A program made the translations under genes and the position numbers. The notes below the pieces were generated by a model, which had not been told where the DNA came from, ran no database searches, and saw nothing but the letters and a program-made list of their open reading frames with translations. 13,380 bases of DNA. Source: Fragilaria radians (taxonomy: Eukaryota > Bacillariophyta > Fragilariophyceae > Fragilariales > Fragilariaceae). The stretch lies in NCBI GenBank assembly GCA_900642245.1, contig CAAAJI010001135.1, positions 1 through 13,380 of the forward strand, written 5' to 3'. This document shows, piece by piece, positions 1 to 7,935 of the stretch. Position 1 is the first letter of the stretch. Every line of letters starts with the position of its first letter.

Positions 1-1649
1 TACCGCCAAGAATACGGTAAATCCACTCACGAAGGCAAGAGTTTCCTGAATGAAATAATATATATATTATGAGTAATGAGTAGTAACAATTAAAGACAGA
101 ACTAAAGATAAAAAAGATATTTAGGGACATGTAGTAGGAAATCACAAAAGAGTCACAATACCAGAACATATTCTATTGTTTTTCATAATCCATTTTTCGT
201 TCGTAACAATGGTAGGAAGATAGAACTTCATTTGAAAGCTTAATGTAGGCGCACGTGGATTGATACAAGATGCACTACTTGCCATCATAGTACAACAATC
301 TTTAGTTTATTGTTCCATGGTAAGACTTTAACGCGAAATTGACAACACATCCTACACACTAGGCGGGATGAAAAAGAGGCAATCGAATTGCAGGCCTAGA
401 ACGCTGAATCAAGAAGGCGAAAAAAGGAGAAAAAGGAAGGAAATGAATAGAATGAAATTGATAAGATTGATTCATGAGATATCTTTCTACACCAAAGAAT
501 GTAAAGTAATGGAATACAATCAGGTCTGAAGACTCTAATGACCAGGTGAGATGCAAAAAACGATTGTATTTTCATGTTCAGTAGGGGTGAATTTCATGAG
601 ATATTTGATTTTTACTATACTCTTTTTGACAAAATGAGGCTGTCACAGTAGGATGCTTTATCATATCCCTACCTAATGAAAAATAATTTTCGAATTCAGA
701 ATTTGTAAAACAATGAATTGGGAGATGTAAGTTCAAGATATAGAGGGAGCCTGTTAAAAATGCCACCTTAAGCCAAAATTGAACCTCCCCTTGATTGCTA
801 GCTACGGCTGGTTATTTGACTCAAGTTAATATTCAGAATGAATTTATCAACATTCCGTAATGGCTGATTCCTTCACTTTAAAAGAGGACCTGACAAGTAG
901 ATATGAATACACACAGGGGAACGCAATCTGAGAGATATTCAGGATTATGAATAAGCTCTGAATTTTGCCCTATTGCCATCAAAGATAACAAAAACGCTCT
1001 GGTTCAAGCTGAGAAGCAAGAGATAAAGGTGCAAAGCAAATTTGGATGGCAAAAGGAGAAATTATTGCGGAATTCAGTATACATTGAATATTTGAGAGGG
1101 AGACATTATGTTCAATACACTATGACACTAGTGCCAGTTATAACAGGATTCTCCAAAATAGATGGGAGATAAAGTGTCTATGAATTTGGTATGCAGGAAA
1201 TGGAAGAAGGTTCAAAAATTAAATGGTGATATAGATAATGCCAATTTGATAATAAACAGCATTGATTGAAAGCACAAGACTCTAGGGTTCTGAGGGATTA
1301 AAGGTGAGCCTGGAGTTTTAAATCAGGTTTTGTATGTGTTGAGATGCGATCATGTAGGACATCTGTTAGAGCTATTTGCTGCTTCAGTGCAAAACCGAAT
1401 GCTCCTTGCCTAAATTAACTTTGTCTTGACATAGCTCAAATACAATTTTACAAAAAATGTCTTTTAAATCTTCTTTGATTTCATGGTACCAAATATTTTC
1501 GGCTATTTTCGTTTCTGAGTGCTACGTTTGTTATATATGACATTGGCTTAAGGTCAATCATCATCTTGGATGATTGACACCTTGCATGCTTCACGAGATC
1601 CTGTTGGTCTTTGAAGTCTTTTCAATGTCCATCAACTTTTTGTTCTTTG
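1..1649. other. Left non-genic region with a possible edge exon
   Basis: No convincing gene is visible. The sequence is AT-rich, with frequent stops in all frames. At the very edge, the minus strand reads an acceptor-like site (pyrimidine/AT tract then TTCAG, at 50-46) followed by 15 open codons (45-1). These translate as ETLAFVSGFTVFLAV, a hydrophobic stretch that could be a membrane segment of a gene continuing to the left. The same bases contain a GTGAGT donor-like site on the minus strand, so other readings exist. A CACGTG hexamer lies at 252-257. An open stretch of 73 codons without an early ATG (951-1169, plus) is no longer than chance would give in DNA this AT-rich. Confidence 0.4.
1550..1583. 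repeat. Imperfect inverted repeat (hairpin)
   Basis: AAGG plus TCAATCATC (1550-1562) pairs with GATGATTGA (1569-1577) and CCTT (1580-1583). This gives a 13-base-pair stem with a six-base loop (ATCTTG) and a two-base bulge (CA, 1578-1579). Read another way, ten bases (1553-1562) match 1569-1578 perfectly. It lies about 300 bases past the stop codon of the minus-strand ATPase gene. It could fold in that gene's 3' transcript if the mRNA extends so far, or be a protein-binding palindrome. The pairing is seen directly; any function is inferred. Confidence 0.6.
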
Positions 1650-1876
1650 CCTTACAATTGTCAAGTGGCCAAACGTTTCAGCTGATGCAACAAATTGATT
1701 TTTCAGGAAGTTATCAATGTACAACAAGGATTAAAGGCAATTATTCATAATCTCCTAATTTAACCTTACAATTGTCAAGCGGCCAAATGTTTCAGCTGAT
1801 GCAAATTGATTTTTCAGAAAGTTATCAATGGACAACAAGGATTAAGGGCCAAGATATTCATGATCTCCTAATTTAA
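1650..1876. repeat. Two-copy tandem duplication, unit about 114 bases
   Basis: Copy 1 (1650-1763) and copy 2 (1764-1876) sit head to tail. Both begin CCTTACAATTGTCAAG and end CTCCTAATTTAA. By eye they are about 90 percent identical, with at least six substitutions and two or more small indels. One indel is three bases missing from copy 2 after GATGCA; the other lies around GGCAA versus GGCCAAGA. Copy 2 ends ten bases before the stop codon (1889-1887) of the minus-strand ATPase gene, so the pair probably lies in its 3' untranslated region. Stops break the frames, so it is not a coding repeat. The divergence suggests the duplication is not recent. Confidence 0.9.
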
Positions 1877-1886
1877 CAAAGATTGT

Positions 1887-4800
1887 CTAGGTCTCCCTAT
1901 TTTCAATGCCTTCTATCTGCTCAAGAAGCCAATCATGCTTTGCAATTGATCCCCAGTCATACTTGTATATCTCTAACGCCCGTTCAAAGTATTTCTCTGC
2001 TGCAAATTTGTTTCTACGCTGTACTTCATAGAATGCAGCCCTTTCATTGGCTAACGCTTCTGTATGTGGAAGCTTTTCTGATGCCATTGTATCAATAGCA
2101 AGATCAAATGCAGCATTGACAACTGAATACTTTATGGAATGTTTCACAGATAAGGCTTCAGCCTTGAGTAAAGTCAAGAAGGCCAAGGCATTAGGACATC
2201 CCCTGTTATGTGCACGTTGTACAGTGTGTAGATTTTTCCTTGCAAATATGAGATGCTTGCGTTTCTTATTCTCTCTATACAAGGCAAAAGCCGCAATGCC
2301 AGCAAAGAGTGAGCAAGGTATTACACCGTAGCCAAGATAGAATCCCTCACTAAATTTCATCATATGTTGAGTGATTGACACTGACTTTTCCCAGAAGCCA
2401 AAGAAACATGATAGATTTGCCTTGTATGTTAACGCTACCATGGTGAGTATTGAGTGCTTAGCATCCGTGCATTGTTTCAAATACAATGACTCTTCCATTA
2501 TTTCACCTGTAAGATTCGTCAAGTCTTGCCAATCTTCCACATCTTGTCGTCTCAAATTGAGCACATATTGCATAGCACTCTGAGGCCATAATGTGAATGA
2601 ATTTTGTGACAAATCTCGGATACTCTGATACGTAGACCACATGAATGCTTCCAACTCCTCCAAATTCTTCCCAGCCATTATGTATGCGCCGTAGCACAAG
2701 GATAAGCAATATGTTCCATGGGCAATGTCACCGATCTCAAAGCCGCGGTTGGCTGCACGTAATAATGCTGACGGCATATCAGCGACAGAATCATACCAAT
2801 GTGTAAGGCTGGTGAGAACTAGTCCTACTGTAGGGCATTCTGCATCCCGATTCTCAAATTTATCAAGCAGCGTGAGAGCAAGTTTACCAAACCGATATGC
2901 TTGACGGTATCCACCATTGGCAAGTTCAACTATGCCGTAGACTGCAAATGCGCAGGCAGCACAAGAGTTTAAACCACCGGACATTGTCATATCAATTGCC
3001 TGGAGAGCGACATAAATTGCTTGCATCTTCTCATTCTTAAAAAGGTAGTGCATGTTAAGATGTAGTAGTAATCGAAGTGCTGTCGACATTGCCTCATCTT
3101 CCATTTTTGGTAAATTCAAGATGTAGTCATCACTTTTTCTAGCAAGCATCATTTTCACTTTGAAAAGTTTTGTGATGACATGTCGCCAGGTGATTTTGCA
3201 TGGCATCTTGACTCCAAGAGTGATGAGCAATTGATTTGTTGCTTCAACTGTGGCATCCATCTGATTGCAAACCATACAACATTCCACTTCGATTAGCATT
3301 GCATTGATCTTCATTTTTGATGATTTGGCATGGAGGAGTACTTCACTTGCTTTTTCTCTGCAGGATTCATGGTTTCCAATGATGAGTTCCATTTTTGATA
3401 ACATTTCGGTCATTTCAATTGTCAGGCCATGGTGCTTTGCCCACTTTTCGTGTTCATCAAGTAATCCTAAACCACGGCGTAGCAACAAGGCAGCATCCCT
3501 AAACGCACCATTCATTCTGCAATACTTAGCTGCTTGGAAATTTATTTTACATAATGCAATGCGAGTTTGGTCGGTACATGCGTAGCTTGGAGAGTGGTGT
3601 AAGTGTATAGCAGCATGATACAAGGACTCAGCATTTTCCCTGGCAAGATACGCTTCTCCTATAACCATATGATATTGATCTTTTAGTTCAAGGTCATCGT
3701 CCAGCATGGAGGCAAATGTCATCTGCAACTTATCATGACTGAATTGATAACCTTCCTTTGTCTTTTCTATGAATCCATCTTCCCTTGCAATCATTAGTGA
3801 TTTCGTTACCAAATCTGTTAGTGGTATTGAATGAGCGCTTTGATTTGTATTCGGTGTCACTTGATTTGAATTTAATACCGTTGCCACAACATGCACAACA
3901 AGTGACTCTTCAAAACGATACCCTAAAAGTGATGCAATTTTCAATGTTTCTTGAACATCGCTTGAGAGTCTTCTTACCCTGACTGTCAATAGGTCTGCCA
4001 GTGTCTCTGACACCATGATTTCACGCTGAATTTTGTCAACATCAAAATCCCAAGCTGATTTTTCAACATTAAAAGTCATCAAGCCATCTTGTTGAATTTC
4101 TTCTAGACATTGTTTGACATGAAAAGCATTGCCCCTTGTCTTGAGAGTAATAATGTTACTAAGTTCTTCTGTGGATGTTGTCTTGGTGCCCGTAATGTTC
4201 GAGATAAGATTATGAACATCATCAGCCTTTAAATCATTTAGGCTGATATCCAAGACACCAGAAAGAGATCTCGATTCCTTCAAAAATCCGCTAATGGAAG
4301 TCTCATCTTCATCTCGATACGCCATAATAATCATGATGTGCTTCAGTTCTTGGTCATTTAGAAAATAAGTCAATAAATTTCTTGAGCCATCATCCATCCA
4401 TTGAATGTCATCAATAAATAGGACAATCATGTGATCCTTGGATGACATGGCTTTTAAGAATGATTTGCAGGCAACCATAAACTTTGCAAAAGCTGACACG
4501 TTTCGAATATCTGAAAAATTCTCGTTGCTGTCATCGTCGTTAAAAATTTCAAGGTTCGATGCATTTTCAATATCAGAATTCCATATTGGTAATATGTTGG
4601 AAATAGCACCCATCAAGATTTTTGCGGAGTGCTGCCCAATGTCTTGTTGAATTTGTGTACATCGTTTGCTAAAATCAGGCGATTGTATGGTAAGATCGCA
4701 CAAGTCAGAAAAGGCTTCTAGGATAGCAGCGTGAGGCTCTCGAATACCAGCATTCGCTTCGTACTTTCCAGTAACAAAGAAACCCTGTTCATCCGATGTT

Positions 4801-5177
4801 AACTTTCTCAAAGCATGTTCTACCAATGCCGTTTTGCCGGACCCAGAAGCACCATGAACAATTACTACTTTTCGGAGTGACTCTAATTGATTGTTGGTAT
4901 CTTGTTGTGTTTCACTTTGATGTTGTAACAAATAAAAGGCTTTTTGTAAAAGATTAATTTCCGTAGTGCGTCCAAAAAGTTGCATTTCTGACTTTGGTAA
5001 TGGCGCTATTACCGACGGTGAAAGCTGATGCGAAGAATAATCTTCCAAAGGAGGGAATGGATCAGCGTTATAATCATAATTACTATCTGTGACTGAACTC
5101 CATTCGATACTATCATTTTCCCTGGCTTGGTATGATAATTGGCCGTAATTCTGTGGATAGCGATGCAGGTTGCTCAT
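1887..5177 (-). CDS. AAA_16/STAND-type signalling ATPase with TPR-like tail
   Basis: This 1096-residue, intronless protein is probably a cytosolic nucleotide-driven signalling switch or scaffold. Numbering is from ATG 5177, the first in-frame ATG after a TAA at 5231-5229 and with A at -3; a GTG at 5216 is an unlikely eukaryotic start. A low-complexity N-terminus is followed by FGRTTEI (68-74), Walker A GASGSGKT (109-116), Walker B FIDD (254-257) and the sensor-like AYRDEDE (286-292). KTRGNAF (346-352) and FSHDKLQ (479-485) follow. They match the conserved order in the ATPase part of cyanobacterial and fungal serine/threonine kinase-ATPase-histidine kinase proteins. Residues about 500-1080 are helical and TPR-like. 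They end with ALANER (1041-1046) and WGSIAK (1075-1080), both also typical of that family. The protein stops 16 residues later, so no histidine kinase or cyclase follows, and no kinase domain precedes the ATPase. The ligand and output are unknown. Confidence 0.9.
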   Translation of the reverse strand: MSNLHRYPQNYGQLSYQARENDSIEWSSVTDSNYDYNADPFPPLEDYSSHQLSPSVIAPLPKSEMQLFGRTTEINLLQKAFYLLQHQSETQQDTNNQLESLRKVVIVHGASGSGKTALVEHALRKLTSDEQGFFVTGKYEANAGIREPHAAILEAFSDLCDLTIQSPDFSKRCTQIQQDIGQHSAKILMGAISNILPIWNSDIENASNLEIFNDDDSNENFSDIRNVSAFAKFMVACKSFLKAMSSKDHMIVLFIDDIQWMDDGSRNLLTYFLNDQELKHIMIIMAYRDEDETSISGFLKESRSLSGVLDISLNDLKADDVHNLISNITGTKTTSTEELSNIITLKTRGNAFHVKQCLEEIQQDGLMTFNVEKSAWDFDVDKIQREIMVSETLADLLTVRVRRLSSDVQETLKIASLLGYRFEESLVVHVVATVLNSNQVTPNTNQSAHSIPLTDLVTKSLMIAREDGFIEKTKEGYQFSHDKLQMTFASMLDDDLELKDQYHMVIGEAYLARENAESLYHAAIHLHHSPSYACTDQTRIALCKINFQAAKYCRMNGAFRDAALLLRRGLGLLDEHEKWAKHHGLTIEMTEMLSKMELIIGNHESCREKASEVLLHAKSSKMKINAMLIEVECCMVCNQMDATVEATNQLLITLGVKMPCKITWRHVITKLFKVKMMLARKSDDYILNLPKMEDEAMSTALRLLLHLNMHYLFKNEKMQAIYVALQAIDMTMSGGLNSCAACAFAVYGIVELANGGYRQAYRFGKLALTLLDKFENRDAECPTVGLVLTSLTHWYDSVADMPSALLRAANRGFEIGDIAHGTYCLSLCYGAYIMAGKNLEELEAFMWSTYQSIRDLSQNSFTLWPQSAMQYVLNLRRQDVEDWQDLTNLTGEIMEESLYLKQCTDAKHSILTMVALTYKANLSCFFGFWEKSVSITQHMMKFSEGFYLGYGVIPCSLFAGIAAFALYRENKKRKHLIFARKNLHTVQRAHNRGCPNALAFLTLLKAEALSVKHSIKYSVVNAAFDLAIDTMASEKLPHTEALANERAAFYEVQRRNKFAAEKYFERALEIYKYDWGSIAKHDWLLEQIEGIENRET

Positions 5178-5187
5178 TGTGAAACAT
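5113..5187 (-). other. Small upstream ORF overlapping the ATPase start
   Basis: An ATG at 5187-5185 lies ten bases upstream of the proposed ATPase start and in another reading frame. It opens 24 codons (first residues MFHNEQPASL) and stops at TGA 5115-5113, inside the ATPase gene. It has A at -3, as good a context as the main start. If the mRNA begins upstream of 5187, scanning ribosomes would meet it first, which could lower ATPase translation. If transcription begins between 5187 and 5177 it has no effect. It is probably not a functional peptide. Confidence 0.35.
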
Positions 5188-6831
5188 TTTCCGGATGAGC
5201 CAGATGATTGTGTCACATTGCTATATTTTTAAAATTTCTCCGTCCTTTAACAACAACAAAAATAGGATCAAAACGACAAAATCAACAGAGGAACAGATGC
5301 CCAATACCAAGCTAGCATGCATAATCCCGATTAGATTGCATAATGGCAAACCTTTGCTTCCTAGGGGAGGAAAAAGTCAAGAAGGATACTTTCCACATCA
5401 GAAAGATTGATTATAGTCCTCACACATTGATGATACATGAGTAAAAATGAATTCATTGAGAAAAAATGGCCTTTTAACAGGATAAGCAAGGTTTCAACAG
5501 GTTACTTGCATGCAAAACCAGCCTTTGTGTAAGAAAGGTCTAGTAAAGAGTTGGATGGTAACATGATTCAAATGCTATACTACTAGAAATTACAATTCTT
5601 GGAAAGTATAACACATACTTTCCGTTTTCCGCAAATGTCAGTCTTCTCATTGCATCCTTTCAAAATAGGGCTGGTTTATACGATAATATCAATTTTTGAG
5701 AGGATTGATATGTACACTAGAAGATCAGATTATCCAAAACTGACAATTACATGCCGTGTGCTTAAGTAAGTGGCTCCAAGAGTTATCCTTAATCAATACC
5801 ATGTCCATCTCTCCAAATATCTCAGTTTACGGCTTATTGTCAGGCAATAACTGGTAAGGGCAAATTGAAGACCTTGCAAAGCCTTGTCACGGAAAATGAT
5901 GATGATGAGAGGAGAGATTGTAACACATAATTCGATAAATTAACAGATACCATAAATGTCGAATAACGATAGTTCCTTTTGTATGCTCACTTAAGTTTCA
6001 TTGGACATTCTGAATAATTAATTAAGATCATTATGACGGAACAATTGCAATACTATCATAAGTTAGCCAGTAAGAAAAGCAGTTTATGTAGAATTTCAAC
6101 AAGGAAACGCCCAATTTCTTCTTTGTTAGTCTAGTCAAAAAGAAGAATTTAAAAAAATCGTAGAAGATTCAGAACCTTTAATTATAATTAGGCACACCTC
6201 AAAACCATCCCCATCGTCAAATAAGGTTTTATTCAGGTCATTTTTCATTTTAGTTTATTTTGGAGCCATAGATTCAGAAAATTAGGCAAGATTACGGTTG
6301 AATATTGTTGGAGACAACGTAAGACTTCTTGGGAACTGGTTGTGATTATAGCCTTTGTGAGTCCAAGAATAATAGTATCTCTCCATGAAGGGAAAGATAA
6401 AAGAAGCCGTCGTATTTCCGGATTGATGTAGGTTACCTGAGGGTGATTATTACACTATCCGTTTCTAGTAGCTGTACAGTATTACGTATAGGCTGATATT
6501 TTGGTGCTCCACACTTATGACTTGATGTTATTACTTTTAATAGCTCATTGTATTCGATTGAAATCGAAGCTGCCATGTAAAGAAAAAAAGGAATTTGCTC
6601 TGATTCTCTTTCCTCAAATCTCAAAGTGGTTTTTCATACCCTGAATGTAGAGAGTGATCTAAGGACAATGCATCCAGATGAAATTTTTTCGATTTGATGT
6701 CATGAATTAGAGTTAATTACTACAGGAGAGTGAAAACTTCTGAACCATTTATGCAACGACTAACCTTTATTTGTTCGACTTCAGGAATTTTACCTGTCTT
6801 AGTGCCCTTGAATTAAAGCGTTTTGATTAAT

Positions 6832-7427
6832 TGAGTGTCTGGTCAACAATTCATGGCCTTCAAGCATGCTTAGAAGAGCAAAAGGGTTGCATTTGCATTC
6901 CTAACTTGACACAAAACGTTTGGTCCTATCAATGAAGTTACAACTCTTGTTGTAAAGGAATTTAATTGGAAAGAAAGATTACATCCAGGAAAGAAATATG
7001 AATGACACAAGAGAAAAACCCATATGCATTTTGTGATTTTACCCTAGGAGCTTTGAGCCAGATTTAAAACAGGCAGCAAGAAGGAGCCATACTTTGCCAA
7101 GGAGATAGTAGTCAAATTTGATGTAAAAGACTTCACTGTAGATTACCACTGCCACTCTCTATGGTTCAATATAGTTTTAGAAAGTGGTCAAGGTGTTTAC
7201 TTTACAGCATGATCTAACGGCAGAAAGCAATTTTTTTTGCGAAATCTGTAGTGAAAGAAAAGCTTTTCTTGGTTGATGTCAAATGTCAAACTGTGGTGAA
7301 AGATTTAAACTCATTTTCACGCAAAAAGACCTGGTGGTTCAAAGAATTCCAAAATGTTGTGAATGATTATCATTTTTCGGACAAGAATGAAGTTTGCAAA
7401 TGCTTAGCAAAGATAAAATATGAATGA
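6832..7427 (+). pseudogene. Possible decayed coding region, unidentified
   Basis: On the plus strand, fragments with coding-like amino-acid composition follow one another but are broken by stops and a frame change. In one frame, 6832 to 7209 reads through several isolated stops (for example TGA 7003-7005 and TGA 7054-7056). Its longest open part is 51 codons (7057-7209), containing KEPYFAKEIVVKFDVKDF. A second frame is then open for 69 codons (7218-7424) and contains KKTWWFKEFQNVVNDYHFSD before TGA 7425-7427. No start codon or splice sites make it a working gene. I recognise no family; a degraded gene or mobile-element remnant is conceivable. Open runs of this length also arise by chance in such AT-rich DNA, so this is only a suggestion. 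Confidence 0.2.
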
Positions 7428-7839
7428 TTAAATTCCAAGATAGTATTCTCTCTTCAATATTCTTTTGATTCATCTCTTAGCTGGCTTGCCAGTTTCAAGA
7501 AATTGCCTGTCCTTCCGCGCTTTTGCTGTAAACCATTCAATGCTTCTGTCTTTGTCACTCAACTCGGAAAAATATGAAATTGCATGTAATATGGTATCGA
7601 AATTCCCTAAATGTCATAAAATGATACTGATATAACTGTATTTTTTTCTAGGTTAACAACTCGGGAGTCAATTGTAATCAATAGATTACTTAGCAACCAA
7701 TTATAAATATGACGCATGGAAGCCGAAAGATCCTCCAACAACCTATTTAGAATCATCATTCACGCATCGAAGATTTATGTTGTTCGATTCTTATTCCCAC
7801 ACGGCCTTGCGACATATCGTTGGGGTAAGGGTTTGTTAA

Positions 7840-7847
7840 GCGCGAAA
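7840..7847 (-). promoter_or_regulatory. E2F/DP consensus site, distal
   Basis: GCGCGAAA on the plus strand is TTTCGCGC on the minus strand, an exact match to the E2F/DP consensus TTTSSCGC. It lies 89 bases upstream of the ATG at 7936. A second exact match is 41 bases downstream, in the opposite orientation. Binding is inferred from the motif only. Confidence 0.45.
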
Positions 7848-7888
7848 ACTCATTTTGTGTAGCACTACGATTTAATCGGAATTTGAAA

Positions 7889-7896
7889 TTTCCCGC
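7889..7896 (+). promoter_or_regulatory. E2F/DP consensus site, proximal
   Basis: TTTCCCGC matches the E2F/DP consensus TTTSSCGC exactly and ends 39 bases before the ATG at 7936. GC-rich octamers are rare in this AT-rich flank, so two such sites within 60 bases is notable. It is either just upstream of the transcription start or within the 5' leader. Confidence 0.45.
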
Positions 7897-7935
7897 ATGT
7901 GGCCATAAAAAAAACCAAGGGATTGAAACATAGCC

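Larger units (their letters stand above)
5178..7935. other. Long non-genic region between divergent genes
   Basis: About 2.75 kb separates the start of the ATPase gene (minus) from the start of the serine-rich gene (plus), so both promoters should lie here. No RNA gene or intact coding region could be recognised. Near the ATPase start the minus strand carries a TTTAAAAATATAG run about 40 bases before the ATG, which is AT-rich but not a firm TATA box. An eight-base inverted repeat (ATATCAAT 5686-5693, ATTGATAT 5704-5711) and a short ATG triplet run near 5898 are visible. Coding-like fragments at 6832-7427 and E2F-like sites near the right end are listed separately. Confidence 0.6.

Noticed and set aside
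359..766. Two minus-strand frames of 62-65 codons
   Set aside because: Their composition is that of translated AT-rich DNA, they have no motifs, and such lengths are expected by chance.
951..1172. Open stretch of 73 codons on the plus strand (contains LLRNSVYIEYLRGRHYV)
   Set aside because: It has only a late ATG and no clear splice sites or family match. With stops expected about every 15 codons, a few runs this long are expected by chance in the non-genic DNA here.
2047..2331. 94-codon plus-strand frame inside the ATPase gene
   Set aside because: It is antisense to a gene with clear domains, has no recognisable motif, and looks like a shadow of codon bias.
5178..5216. GTG at 5216 as the start of the ATPase gene
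   Set aside because: It would add 13 residues, but nuclear eukaryotic genes rarely start at GTG. ATG 5177 has a good context and is the first in-frame ATG after the upstream stop.
7775..7800. TTCGATT loop resembling a tRNA T-arm
   Set aside because: The flanking bases do not pair into a stem, and no acceptor or anticodon arm is present. I found no tRNA in the window.
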